From contig NZ_VSMB01000001.1 of assembly GCF_009805705.1 (NCBI RefSeq), forward strand, positions 730,390 through 794,389: a stretch of DNA of 64,000 nucleotides, in the 5' to 3' direction. The DNA comes from Ruania rhizosphaerae (lineage in GTDB: Bacteria; Actinomycetota; Actinomycetes; Actinomycetales; Beutenbergiaceae). The position numbers were made by a program, and so were the translations under genes. Under the pieces are notes generated by a model. The model ran no database searches. It worked only from the letters and a program-made list of their open reading frames with translations, and had not been told where the DNA came from. Positions within the stretch are counted from its first letter, which is position 1. Every line of letters starts with the position of its first letter. Positions 42,428 to 50,946 of the stretch are shown one piece after another.

Positions 42428-42443
42428 GGTGGTCGGACAGCGC

Positions 42444-43211
42444 TCAGATGTCGACCGACGACCCCTTCGGCAGCACCGGCTTCAGCGTGTAGCGCGAGTT
42501 CCCCCAGGTCACGTACAGCAGCGGCGCGGCCGCTAGCCCGACGGCGAGGGCGGGGTGGATCACGAAGAGTCCCCCGAGCAGGGCGAACACGGCGAACGAC
42601 GCCAACGTCAGGTACCAGCGCCGCACGCCCAGGTAGAGGGCGGCCCGCAGCACGTCGCGCAGCCGGGCATCCGGGCGCTCGACGGTCGCGACCAGGGCGA
42701 GCAGCGCCGTCGTGGTGGCGAGCAGGAACAGCACCACGAAGAGCGGGGTGAGCACCGCACCCCACGGTGAGCCCCACAGGGCGAGCACATCCACCACGAG
42801 CACCACCGCCGTCAGGGACAGGCCGAGGCCGAGCGCCAGACTGCGCCGCAGGTGCCGGGCCCACGCCCGCCAGAACGTGCGGATCACCTCGGTGCCGCGG
42901 GTGGTGGAGTAGTGCGTGAAGACGGCGAAGGCAGCGGTGAGTGCGGGCGTGGCGAGCACGCCCGCACCCAGCAGCGCCGGCCAGGAGGTGACCGGGTCGG
43001 TGCTGACCAGCAGCACCAGCAGCGGGATCGTGGCGACGAGCAGCATGGCGTTGGTGCCGAGTACCAGGTACCCGACGCCGATCACGGTCTCCCAGGTATC
43101 GGCCGAGGGCATGCGTAGCAGGCGACGCCGAGGCGAATTGCCAGTCCGGCCCTTCCTGCTGGCTGTGCCCGCTCTTCCCGCTGCGCCCGCTGCGCCTGCC
43201 ATGCTCGCCAT
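42444..43211 (-). CDS. DUF624 (YesL-like) membrane protein
   Basis: A 255-residue membrane protein with about six helices (GVGYLVLGTNAMLLVATIPLL, then ALGLGLSLTAVVLVVDVLALW and others) and the conserved LTLASFAVFALLGGLFVIHPALAVGL ending. DUF624/YesL proteins sit in pectin and rhamnogalacturonan uptake operons. It starts two bases after the MalG-type permease stop, so it is last in the six-gene operon. The N-terminal 30 residues are Ala/Gly-rich and may be over-called; Met34 is an alternative start. Confidence 0.83.
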   Translation of the reverse strand: MASMAGAAGAAGRAGTASRKGRTGNSPRRRLLRMPSADTWETVIGVGYLVLGTNAMLLVATIPLLVLLVSTDPVTSWPALLGAGVLATPALTAAFAVFTHYSTTRGTEVIRTFWRAWARHLRRSLALGLGLSLTAVVLVVDVLALWGSPWGAVLTPLFVVLFLLATTTALLALVATVERPDARLRDVLRAALYLGVRRWYLTLASFAVFALLGGLFVIHPALAVGLAAAPLLYVTWGNSRYTLKPVLPKGSSVDI

Positions 43212-43213
43212 TG

Positions 43214-44104
43214 TCAGCCCTTCAGCCCCGCGGTGGCGATGCCTTGGACGAAGTAGCGCTGCCCGAGCATGAAGATCAGCGCGATAGGCAGCACCGAGAT
43301 CACCGAGCCAGTCATGATCAGCGCGTACTCGGCGTTGTACTGCGAGACGAAGGACTTCAGACCGATCTGGATGGTCCAGATGTCCCGGTCACGCAGGTAG
43401 ATCAGCGGGCCGAGGTAGTCGTTCCAAGTGTTGACGAACGTCAGCAGCGTCAGCGTGGCCACGGCCGGTCCGGAGAGTGGCAGCACGATCTTGCGCCAGA
43501 TCGAGTACTCCGAGAGGCCGTCGATACGTGCCGCCTCGGAGAGTTCCTCCGGGATGGACTCGTAGTACTGCTTCATCAGGAACACGCCGAACGCGCTGAA
43601 CGTCTGCAGCGCGAGGATGGACCACAGCGTGTTCGACAGTCCGACCTTGGACAGCATGATGAACTGCGGGATCATGTACGCCTGCCACGGCACGGCGATG
43701 GTGGCCACATAGGTCAGGAACAGCACGTCGCGGCCCGGGAAGCGCAACTTGGAGAAGCCGTAGGCCGCGAAGGACCCCGTGAGTACCTGCAGGAAGGTCA
43801 CGCTCACCGAGAGGATCAAGGTGTTCTTGACCCAGGTGAGCATGTCGGCCTTGGCCCAGATGTCCAGGTAGTTGCGCCAGACCACCGGGTCCGGCAACCA
43901 CTGGATCGGCACGGAGAAGACCTGGTTGTTCGTCTTCAGTGAGGAGGTGACCATCCAGAAGAACGGCAGCATGATCGCCGCCGCTGCGATGATCATCGCC
44001 ACGTACAGGGCGATGCGCGCGGCCAGCTTGCGTCCGCGGCGAGGGTCCTGACGCAGCACCGGAGCAGGGGAGGTGCCCGGGCGGTCGAGTGTCACGGTCG
44101 CCAT
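43214..44104 (-). CDS. Carbohydrate ABC permease, MalG/CUT1 type
   Basis: A 296-residue permease with six helices; EAA loop ELSEAARIDGLSEYSIWRKI and ending YFVQGIATAGLKG. It overlaps the MalF-type gene by ATGA. With that subunit it moves the ligand of the binding protein at 45108. No ATPase is encoded nearby. Confidence 0.94.
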   Translation of the reverse strand: MATVTLDRPGTSPAPVLRQDPRRGRKLAARIALYVAMIIAAAAIMLPFFWMVTSSLKTNNQVFSVPIQWLPDPVVWRNYLDIWAKADMLTWVKNTLILSVSVTFLQVLTGSFAAYGFSKLRFPGRDVLFLTYVATIAVPWQAYMIPQFIMLSKVGLSNTLWSILALQTFSAFGVFLMKQYYESIPEELSEAARIDGLSEYSIWRKIVLPLSGPAVATLTLLTFVNTWNDYLGPLIYLRDRDIWTIQIGLKSFVSQYNAEYALIMTGSVISVLPIALIFMLGQRYFVQGIATAGLKG

Positions 44105-45036
44105 CAGACTTCCTTCCTCTTGTTCAGCAGGAACTGCACGACCGTCAGCCCGAGGCAGATGAAGAACAGCACCACGGCCACCGCGGAGGCGTAGCCGAAG
44201 TCGTTCTCCTCGAAGCCCTTGCGGTAGATGTACTGGGCGAGCACGAGCGTGGAGGTGCCCGGTCCGCCGTCGGTCATGACCAGGATCAGGTCCAGCACCT
44301 TGAAACTCTGGATCGTCAGAATCACGGTGACGAAGAAGGTCGTGGGCCGCAGGCTCGGCACGGTCACGTTCCAGAACCGCTGGATCGCGTGGGCGCCGTC
44401 CACCCGGGCCGCCTCGTAGAGCTCACGCGGGATGGCCTGCAGGCCGGCGAGGAAGAGCAGCATGTAGTAGCCCATCTCGCGCCACACGCTGGTCAGCACC
44501 ACGGCCGGCATCGACCAGGTGGCCGAAGTGGTCCATCCGGGTGGGTTGTCGATTCCCAGCGCCATCAGGAACTGGTTGATCGGCCCCGAGTCGGGGGAGA
44601 AGAGCATGTTCCAGACCACCGCGATCGCCACGATCGAGGTGATGTAGGGGAAGAAGGCGACGGTGCGGAAGAACGCGATCCCGCGCATCTTGTGGTTCAG
44701 CAGCAGCGCCAGGCCCAGTGAGACCGCCAGGGTCAGCGGGATGTGCAGCACCGCGTAGTAGCCGGTGTTGATGAGCGCGGTGTGGAACGTGCCGTCGGTG
44801 AGCAGCCGCTGGAAGTTCTCCAGGCCGATCCAGTTCGCCTGCCCGAACGCGTTCCAGGACGTGAAGGCCAGGTAGAACAAGGTGATCACCGGCACGAGCG
44901 TCAGCACCGCGAAGCCGATGAAGTTCGGGAGGATGAAGGTCCACCCGATGAAGGTGTTGCGCAGCGTCAACCGACTGCGGTTCCGGCGCGGTGGGGGTGC
45001 CGGTGCAGCGGGGGCGTCCACGGCTGTCGTCGCCAT
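44104..45036 (-). CDS. Carbohydrate ABC permease, MalF/CUT1 type
   Basis: A 310-residue permease: first helix NTFIGWTFILPNFIGFAVLT, five more helices and EAA loop LYEAARVDGAHAIQRFWNV. GAGGAGGAG is a very strong ribosome site ahead of the ATG. A hairpin separates it from the binding-protein gene, which should make the permeases less abundant than the binding protein. Confidence 0.94.
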   Translation of the reverse strand: MATTAVDAPAAPAPPPRRNRSRLTLRNTFIGWTFILPNFIGFAVLTLVPVITLFYLAFTSWNAFGQANWIGLENFQRLLTDGTFHTALINTGYYAVLHIPLTLAVSLGLALLLNHKMRGIAFFRTVAFFPYITSIVAIAVVWNMLFSPDSGPINQFLMALGIDNPPGWTTSATWSMPAVVLTSVWREMGYYMLLFLAGLQAIPRELYEAARVDGAHAIQRFWNVTVPSLRPTTFFVTVILTIQSFKVLDLILVMTDGGPGTSTLVLAQYIYRKGFEENDFGYASAVAVVLFFICLGLTVVQFLLNKRKEV

Positions 45037-45056
45037 GGTTCTCCTCCTCGATCAAG

Positions 45057-45091
45057 GGTACCGGCCGGCCCGTGATGGGCCGGCCGGTACC
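45057..45091 (-). terminator. Intercistronic attenuator hairpin
   Basis: GGTACCGGCCGGCCC (45057-45071) and GGGCCGGCCGGTACC (45077-45091) form a perfect 15-bp stem with loop GTGAT, in the gap between the binding-protein and MalF-type genes. Such hairpins partly stop transcription and protect upstream mRNA, giving excess binding protein. Confidence 0.75.
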
Positions 45092-45107
45092 GGGAAACTA
45101 GCGTGGA

Positions 45108-46406
45108 TCAGCCAAGAACCTCGGACTGAGCCCGGTCCATCGCCTCGGCGATGCCATCGGCCGGGGACACCGTGCCGGACAGGATGGCCGAGTGGGCGTC
45201 ACTGAGGATGTTCTGCAGCGTCGCAGTGTCGGCCGAGACCGGGTTCTCCGGACGGACGTCGTGCGTGGAGAACGCGAACTGCGAGAGCTCGTCGGTCGGA
45301 ACACCCTCGATCGAGAAGTAGGTCTCGGTCACGCCGTCGTTGGTGATGGCGGGGGTGATGCCGATCTCGGCGAGCGCCGACGCGGCGTCCTCGCTGGCGA
45401 CGAACGCCAGGAAGTCCTTCGCGGCGGCAGCCACGTCAGCGTCCACGGCCGGGTTGATGCCGATACCGGTCGGGTCGGCGAAGGTCACCGGGTTCTCGGT
45501 GGTGCTGGCGTCCAGTTGCGGCGCCGGAGCGAAGCCCCAGTTGAACTCTTCGGCGTCGCCGCTGTCCTGCTGGGCGAGCAGCGTGGCCACGTACCAGGAG
45601 CCCATCGGCATCATCGCGGCCTGCTGGGTGCCGAACTGGGACTGGTAGGTCACCGAGTTAGTGGTCACAGCGCCGAAGTCCATCTGGGCGCCTGCATCCT
45701 GCAGCTCGACGATGCGCTCGTACCACGGCACGAGGTACTCCCACTCACCGGAGAGCACATCGGCGTCCGGGTCCTGTGCGTTGGCGAAGCCCTGCAGGGT
45801 GGACTGCCAGCTGTGCTGGTAGGTGCCCAGTGCGTCTCCGCCGAGTGCCTCCGTCAGCTCCTCGGCCGTGGCGGCGTAGTCATCCCACGTCCACGACCCG
45901 TCCGGGTAGTCGATCCCGGCCTGGTCGAAGAGGTCCTTGTTGTAGTACAGGTACCAGGCGTCCTGGCGGTAGGGGATGGCGTAGGTGGCGCCGTCCACCG
46001 TGTAGGCGTCCACACCGTTCACCTCGTCACTGACCTCGATGTCGGACAGGTCGAGCAACTGCCCACCGTCCTCGTAGGTGACGAAGTTCTTCAGGTTCTT
46101 CAGCACGTACATGTCCGGTGCCGAACCCGCCGCCAGGTCGGCGATCATCTGGGTGTCGTACTCGGTGGCGTCGTACTCCTGCAGCTCCACGGTGACGTCC
46201 GGGTTCTGCTCGTTGTAGGCGTCGGCCAGCACCTGGAACTCCGGGGTGGTGGCCAGGCTCCAGCCGGCGAGGGTGATGGTGTCTACGTTGGAGGCGTCGC
46301 CTGTGTCGCCGCCTCCTCCGGCGGTGTCGTCGCCGCCACTGCAGGCGGTCAGGGTCAGTGCTGCGGCAGCCAGGGCGGCTGCGCCGGTCAGCATGGTGCG
46401 CTTCAT
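45108..46406 (-). CDS. Sugar-binding lipoprotein of ABC importer (CUT1)
   Basis: A 432-residue binding protein: signal peptide with lipobox LTAC at about residue 22, Gly/Asp linker, then VDTITLAGWSLATTPEFQVL and NPDVTVELQEYDATEYDTQM, the standard SBP_bac_1 opening. AAGGAGAGG precedes the ATG, which overlaps the DUF2264 stop (ATGA). It feeds the downstream CUT1 permeases with an oligosaccharide that is probably trimmed by the DUF2264 protein. Confidence 0.92.
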   Translation of the reverse strand: MKRTMLTGAAALAAAALTLTACSGGDDTAGGGGDTGDASNVDTITLAGWSLATTPEFQVLADAYNEQNPDVTVELQEYDATEYDTQMIADLAAGSAPDMYVLKNLKNFVTYEDGGQLLDLSDIEVSDEVNGVDAYTVDGATYAIPYRQDAWYLYYNKDLFDQAGIDYPDGSWTWDDYAATAEELTEALGGDALGTYQHSWQSTLQGFANAQDPDADVLSGEWEYLVPWYERIVELQDAGAQMDFGAVTTNSVTYQSQFGTQQAAMMPMGSWYVATLLAQQDSGDAEEFNWGFAPAPQLDASTTENPVTFADPTGIGINPAVDADVAAAAKDFLAFVASEDAASALAEIGITPAITNDGVTETYFSIEGVPTDELSQFAFSTHDVRPENPVSADTATLQNILSDAHSAILSGTVSPADGIAEAMDRAQSEVLG

Positions 46407-48406
46407 TGCGTGATCCTCTCCTTGAGGTCTCGTGCCCGGATGGGCGTGGGTGTGTCCTTCGTGGTGTCCGTGGGCACCGCGCCAATGTCGACGACGGTGC
46501 CGGAGCCGTCCGCCCACTCGATCCGGGCGGACAACCCGGCGTGGAGATGGACGAAGGGAGGCGGCGGCAGCAGCTCGCTACCGGCCAGACCGAGCGCGAG
46601 GGCGTACCAGCCCGGCGCCGGTGCAGTCCTGAGGATCCCGACGCATGTGTGCGCGCCGAGGGGAGTGGCGTCGTCGTGGTGCTCGGTGCGCGCCACCGTC
46701 CACCCGTGTAGGCCGAGCAGGGCGGCCTCGTGGGTCTGGCTGCGTAGCAGATTCCCGACGGCGGAGCCCGGCTGGGCCTGCCCGCTCGCCTTCGGCTCGG
46801 GCACGGTATCGATCACGACACCGGAGTCGTCGGACAGCGCCCAGCCGCCTGCTTCGAGCGCGACCGCCTCGGAGGACGGGGAGGCGAGGTGGACCAGGCG
46901 CACCTCCCAGGCTCCGTGCAGCACGGAGATGGTGGTGAGGGTGCCGGCATCGATGGCCTCCCCCTGGGCGCCGGATCCGTGCAGCTGCTGCTGTTCGGCG
47001 GGGCGCAGCCAGTGCGCGCGGGCCCGAGAGGCGGCGAGGGTGGTCGCAGTGGCGGTGTTCTCCACCGGGAGGGTGGTCATCCCGCTGCGGTGGCTGCGAC
47101 GGCCGGAACCGTCGGTGACCACCACGGACTGGTCGGCCGGGTTCTGCCAGGCGTCGGCGTGCAGCAGCGGGAAGGTGGCGGTGGAGTAGGCCAGGCGCGC
47201 GTAGAGGGGAGAGTCTCCCCCGGCGGATCCGGTGAGGGCATGGTCGGTGCCGTGGTTGGCCAGCCGCACGACGCCGTCGGCGGTGGTGCCACTGACCACC
47301 CACGCGGGGGCGGCGATCGTGCGAACCGTGTCCTCCTGCTCGTGCGGGAGGAGGTGCTCCGGGGCGGCCCACACCGGGTGCCCGGCCGGGAGGGCGAGCC
47401 CGAGCAGGCCCTTGCTCGCCCAGTACGGGGAGCCGGTGCCGGAGTAGGACTGGGCGAGTGAGCGCCATGGGCGGTGCCAGCCCAGGTCCAGCAGCCCGCG
47501 CTCGTTCGGCACGTGCTGGGCGAAGTGATCCACCACACCGAGTGCGGCCCGCCGCAGCGTCCCGAGCGGGACTGAGGGCACATCGGCGATCGCGCCCGCC
47601 CAGAACGGGCCGGCGGCTGCAAAGCGGTAGATGAGGCTGCGGCCCTGGATGAGGGGTGAGCCGTCGGCGCCGATCAGGTGCACGGCGTCGGCGAGGAACC
47701 GATCCAGGCGCTCGCGGTCGACTTCCAGGCGCGGCTCGGCGATATCTCGGGCAGCGGCCATGCGTGCCCACAACGTGGGGTACAGGTGCATGGCCCAGCC
47801 GATGTAGTGGTCGTAGGAGCGTTCGTCGCCGTCGCGGTACCAGCCCTCGCGCTCGTAGAACTCCTCGTGCAGAGCAAGGTCGGCGTGGATGTCGTCGAGG
47901 CGGTGTGGTCCGCCGACCGATCGCAGGAACGTCTCCACGGTGATGCGGAACCACAGCCAGTTGCAGCGCGGGTAGGTCTCGTCGCCGACGACCTCAGCGA
48001 GGTAGGCCACCACCTGCTCCTGCACGCGAGGATCGAGGGTGTCCCACAGCCACGGCCGGGTCATGTCCAAGATGAGCGCGAGCGAGGCAGCCTCGACCTT
48101 GGCCTGCGGGTGTTCGGTGGGGCGGACCCAGCGTTCGGGGTGGCCGGGGTCTGTCCCGGCGGCCAGGCCGCGGGCGTACGGCTCGAGGCGGGCGCCGTCG
48201 TCGTGGCCATCGCCTGCGGCCCGGAAACCGGCGGCGAGGAACGTACGGGCGAAACCCTCGAGGCCGTCCACGGCCGTGCCGTATCCGCCTGGGGTCCCCG
48301 GGAGCGTGATCAGGGAGCCGGCCGGAGAACGGTAGGGCTCGACGGCGGCCAGCAGCTGGTCGGCGAAGGCCACCAGTTCCTCGCGGGTGCGGACGCGGGT
48401 GCCCAT
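46403..48406 (-). CDS. DUF2264-domain protein, putative glycoside-processing enzyme
   Basis: A 667-residue cytoplasmic protein. The N-terminal 370 residues (DGLEGFARTFLAAGFR, NWLWFRITVETFLRSVGG, DHYIGWAMHLYPTLWARM, GRSLIYRFAAAGPFWAGA) fit an alpha/alpha barrel of the DUF2264 family; the rest is beta-rich. DUF2264 genes accompany carbohydrate uptake and degradation genes, but the reaction is not established to my knowledge. Both ends overlap neighbours by ATGA, placing it between the hydroxyacid dehydrogenase and the binding protein. Action on imported uronic or deoxy-sugar oligosaccharides is inferred. Confidence 0.82.
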   Translation of the reverse strand: MGTRVRTREELVAFADQLLAAVEPYRSPAGSLITLPGTPGGYGTAVDGLEGFARTFLAAGFRAAGDGHDDGARLEPYARGLAAGTDPGHPERWVRPTEHPQAKVEAASLALILDMTRPWLWDTLDPRVQEQVVAYLAEVVGDETYPRCNWLWFRITVETFLRSVGGPHRLDDIHADLALHEEFYEREGWYRDGDERSYDHYIGWAMHLYPTLWARMAAARDIAEPRLEVDRERLDRFLADAVHLIGADGSPLIQGRSLIYRFAAAGPFWAGAIADVPSVPLGTLRRAALGVVDHFAQHVPNERGLLDLGWHRPWRSLAQSYSGTGSPYWASKGLLGLALPAGHPVWAAPEHLLPHEQEDTVRTIAAPAWVVSGTTADGVVRLANHGTDHALTGSAGGDSPLYARLAYSTATFPLLHADAWQNPADQSVVVTDGSGRRSHRSGMTTLPVENTATATTLAASRARAHWLRPAEQQQLHGSGAQGEAIDAGTLTTISVLHGAWEVRLVHLASPSSEAVALEAGGWALSDDSGVVIDTVPEPKASGQAQPGSAVGNLLRSQTHEAALLGLHGWTVARTEHHDDATPLGAHTCVGILRTAPAPGWYALALGLAGSELLPPPPFVHLHAGLSARIEWADGSGTVVDIGAVPTDTTKDTPTPIRARDLKERITQ

Positions 48407-49419
48407 CAGGCGCTCACCGCCGCGGTCTCGTCGGTGACCGCGCCGGGCAGCGGCCGGCCGGCGATCAGGGCCTCGAGGCCGTCGAGCGCGAACTGCGCCA
48501 GGCGCCGGGTCTCGGTGCCCAGTGAGCCGGCCAGGTGCGGGGTGACGGTGACGTTCGGCAGGTCGAGCAGCGGGTGCTGCGCGGAGAGCGGTTCGGGGTC
48601 GGTGACGTCGAGGATCGCGTCGAGCCTGCCGGCGGTGCATTCGGCGAGCAGTGCGTCGTGGTCCATCAGGGCGCCCCGGGCGGTGTTGATGATCGTGGCG
48701 CCGTCGGGGAGCAGGGCCAGCTCGGCCGCGCCGATCATGTTCCGGGTGGCCGGCAGCAGCGGGGCGTGGAGCGAGAGGATATCCGCGCGGGCCAGGACCT
48801 CGGGCAGGGGGAGCAGCTCACCGCCGAGCCGGCGGACCTCGGCCGGGTCGGCGAACGGGTCGGCGACCAGGATCGGGCCGTGATCGAGGACGCGCAGCAG
48901 GTCGAGAACGCGGCGGCCGATCTTCGACAGCCCCACGATGCCGATCGTGCGTCCGTAGTTCGAGAGGGCGTCGTCGTCGAAGGAGGTCTCCCACGTGCCG
49001 GGGTGGATCCGGCCCTGCGCCGCGAGCGGGAGGGCGCGCTTGCCGGCAAGGATGATCGCCGCGAGCGTGTACTCGGCCACGGGCACGGCGTTCATCTCCG
49101 CTGCCGATGCCACGGCGATGCCCCGGGTGTGCACGCTCGCGGGCACGAGTCCGCGGACGCTGCCGGCCGCGTGGATGATCGAGCGGAGCCGAGGGGCGGA
49201 ATCCAGCTGGGCGTCAGTGATCGGCGGGCATCCCCACGAGGTGAGGAGCACCTCGGTCTCGGCCAGTCGGGTAGCGGACATGGCGGCGATACTGTCCGTG
49301 CAGATCGGATCGCTGAGAATGGCCAGGTCAGTGAGGCGCTGGAGTTCGGCGGGCCCGAACTGTCGCTGGAACGTCGCCGGTGCCATCACCGCAGCGGTGA
49401 GGGGGCGGATGGTCGCCAC
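48406..49419 (-). CDS. D-isomer-specific 2-hydroxyacid dehydrogenase
   Basis: A 337-residue NAD(P)-dependent dehydrogenase. The nucleotide motif is IGIVGLSKIGRRVLDLLRVL; the catalytic Arg is in INTARGALMDHDALL, Glu in LDVTDPEPLSAQHPLL, His in VTVTPHLAGSLG. It interconverts a 2-keto and a D-2-hydroxy acid, here probably from sugar-acid breakdown. GTG at 49419 is chosen for the GGAG just upstream. It is the first gene of the operon that includes DUF2264 and the CUT1 importer, and is divergent from the regulator. Confidence 0.9.
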   Translation of the reverse strand: MATIRPLTAAVMAPATFQRQFGPAELQRLTDLAILSDPICTDSIAAMSATRLAETEVLLTSWGCPPITDAQLDSAPRLRSIIHAAGSVRGLVPASVHTRGIAVASAAEMNAVPVAEYTLAAIILAGKRALPLAAQGRIHPGTWETSFDDDALSNYGRTIGIVGLSKIGRRVLDLLRVLDHGPILVADPFADPAEVRRLGGELLPLPEVLARADILSLHAPLLPATRNMIGAAELALLPDGATIINTARGALMDHDALLAECTAGRLDAILDVTDPEPLSAQHPLLDLPNVTVTPHLAGSLGTETRRLAQFALDGLEALIAGRPLPGAVTDETAAVSA

Positions 49420-49456
49420 GGCAACTCCTTTGGGTCCTGTGCGAGCGAAATGTCGA

Positions 49457-49516
49457 ACCGATCGAAAAACGATCAAAACAACCTAGTACGATCGGATACA
49501 GTAAGTTCGATCAATG
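49457..49516. promoter_or_regulatory. Cluster of CGATC boxes, candidate operator
   Basis: Between the divergent dehydrogenase and regulator genes, GATCG-AAAAA-CGATC (49460-49474) is a perfect dyad, and CCGATCG (49458-49464) faces CGATCGG (49489-49495); a further TTCGATCAA lies near 49507. The A/T-rich setting is unusual for this genome and suits overlapping promoters with a repressor site. Confidence 0.6.
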
Positions 49517-49621
49517 CGGGTGTCAACCGACGTCGGTAGCGGCTGCCAACCAGCCTGGCTCTGCTGATCGGGGCTCTAGGCTGACCAATCAGGACGGTGA
49601 AGGATCGTGGCGAGGGATGTG

Positions 49622-50716
49622 ATGGCGCAGACGTCGAACGAGGGACGGCGACCTCCGGTGGGGTCACGTCAGGCGGAGGTGCTGGCCGCTGTCTCCGACC
49701 GGGGCACGGTGCGCGTGACTGAGCTGGCAGCCGAGCTCGGGGTCACCCCGGTGACCGTGCGGCGCGCCGTCTCCGAGCTGGCCGACGCCGGACTGGTGCG
49801 TCGCGTGCACGGGGGAGCGACCGCCGTCGGGCCCCGCCTCTCCGGACGGACCTCCGGGCCAGCCGGCGCTACGGTCGGGATGCTCGTCCCCTCGCTCGAC
49901 TACTACTGGCCCGACGTCGCGCGCGGCGCCGAGGAGGAGGCCAAGCGCCTCGGACTGCGGGTGACGCTGCGGGGTTCGGTCTACCAGGCACCGGATGAGC
50001 GCGTCGATCTGCAACGGCTCATCGACGCCGGGGCCGACGGGCTGCTCATCGCGCCGACGCTCGACGGCGCCGGTGGTGACCTGATGCGGGAGTGGCTCGC
50101 CGACGCTCCGGTACCGGTCGTGCTCATGGAACGCACCGCGTCGGTGGGGTCGGTGCAGCGCACCGTGGAGTCGGTGATCACCGATCATGGCGACGGGACC
50201 GCCATGGCCGTGCACCATCTTGTGGGGCTGGGGCACCGGCTGGTCGGGGTGGCACTGAGCCAGGACTCCCCGCACGCGCCGCGACTGCACACCGATTGGC
50301 TCGCCGCCTGTGCTGAACATGGGCTCGACCCGGCGTCGGTGGTGGACTGGCGCATCCCGGATCGGCGCGAGCCCGGCTTCGATCCGGCGATCGATGCGAT
50401 CATCGACGATGTGGTGGCGACCGGCACGACAGCCTTGCTCGTGCACTCCGACCCGGAGGCGATCCGGCTGATCCAGCGTGCGGAGGAGCGTGGGCTGAGA
50501 GTGCCCGGTGACCTCTCGATCGTCTCCTACGACGATCAGGTGGCCGCGATGTCGGCTCCTGCACTGACCGCGGTGCGTCCGCCCCGGCGCACGATCGGGC
50601 GCACGGCCGTGGGGCTGCTCGCGGCGCGGATGGCCGATGCCGGTCGGCCCGTGCACCGGGTCATGGTGAGCCCGACGCTGATGGTGCGGGATTCGAGCGG
50701 GCCGCCGCGGGTCTAG
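49622..50716 (+). CDS. DeoR-HTH / LacI-effector hybrid regulator
   Basis: A 364-residue regulator. The N-terminal 70 residues are a DeoR-type winged helix (SRQAEVLAAVSDRGTVRVTE, VTPVTVRRAVSELADAGLVR, VHGGAT) and the remainder a LacI/GalR periplasmic-binding-like domain (ATVGMLVPSLDYYWPDVARG; DLSIVSYDDQVAAMSAPALT). This domain pairing is known in actinobacteria but is the less common type. It should sense a sugar and control the divergent operon. ATG at 49622 has GAGGGA upstream; the GTG at 49607 is an alternative. Confidence 0.88.
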   Translation: MAQTSNEGRRPPVGSRQAEVLAAVSDRGTVRVTELAAELGVTPVTVRRAVSELADAGLVRRVHGGATAVGPRLSGRTSGPAGATVGMLVPSLDYYWPDVARGAEEEAKRLGLRVTLRGSVYQAPDERVDLQRLIDAGADGLLIAPTLDGAGGDLMREWLADAPVPVVLMERTASVGSVQRTVESVITDHGDGTAMAVHHLVGLGHRLVGVALSQDSPHAPRLHTDWLAACAEHGLDPASVVDWRIPDRREPGFDPAIDAIIDDVVATGTTALLVHSDPEAIRLIQRAEERGLRVPGDLSIVSYDDQVAAMSAPALTAVRPPRRTIGRTAVGLLAARMADAGRPVHRVMVSPTLMVRDSSGPPRV

Positions 50717-50768
50717 GGCGGGCGTGGGCCGGTCGGGCTGCACCTGTGGTGTGGCGCCGCTGGCCCTC

Positions 50769-50935
50769 AGGGTGGCCTCAGTGTCGCGGCAGGGCTGAGA
50801 TTCGACATCCAGGCCACCCTCGTCAGCCCCAAGCCTCTCGTGCCAGGCTCCCCGGACACAGGTTCCGGGTGCGGACTCACTTTCCATGCGCGGACATAGG
50901 CCGGAACGTGGGCCGGTGCCTGGAAGTTCGGTCGG
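50769..50935 (+). repeat. ~150-bp repeat, copy 1
   Basis: Starts with a hairpin (AGGGTGGCCT 50769-50778 against AGGCCACCCT 50811-50820), followed by GGACACAGGT at 50854, GCGCGGACA near 50888 and GGTGCCTGGAAG near 50914. The first 56 bases match copy 2 (51905) at 50 positions. It lies after the hybrid regulator gene and beside the AMIN-like lipoprotein gene. Confidence 0.75.
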
Positions 50936-50946
50936 CGCCGTGGAGA

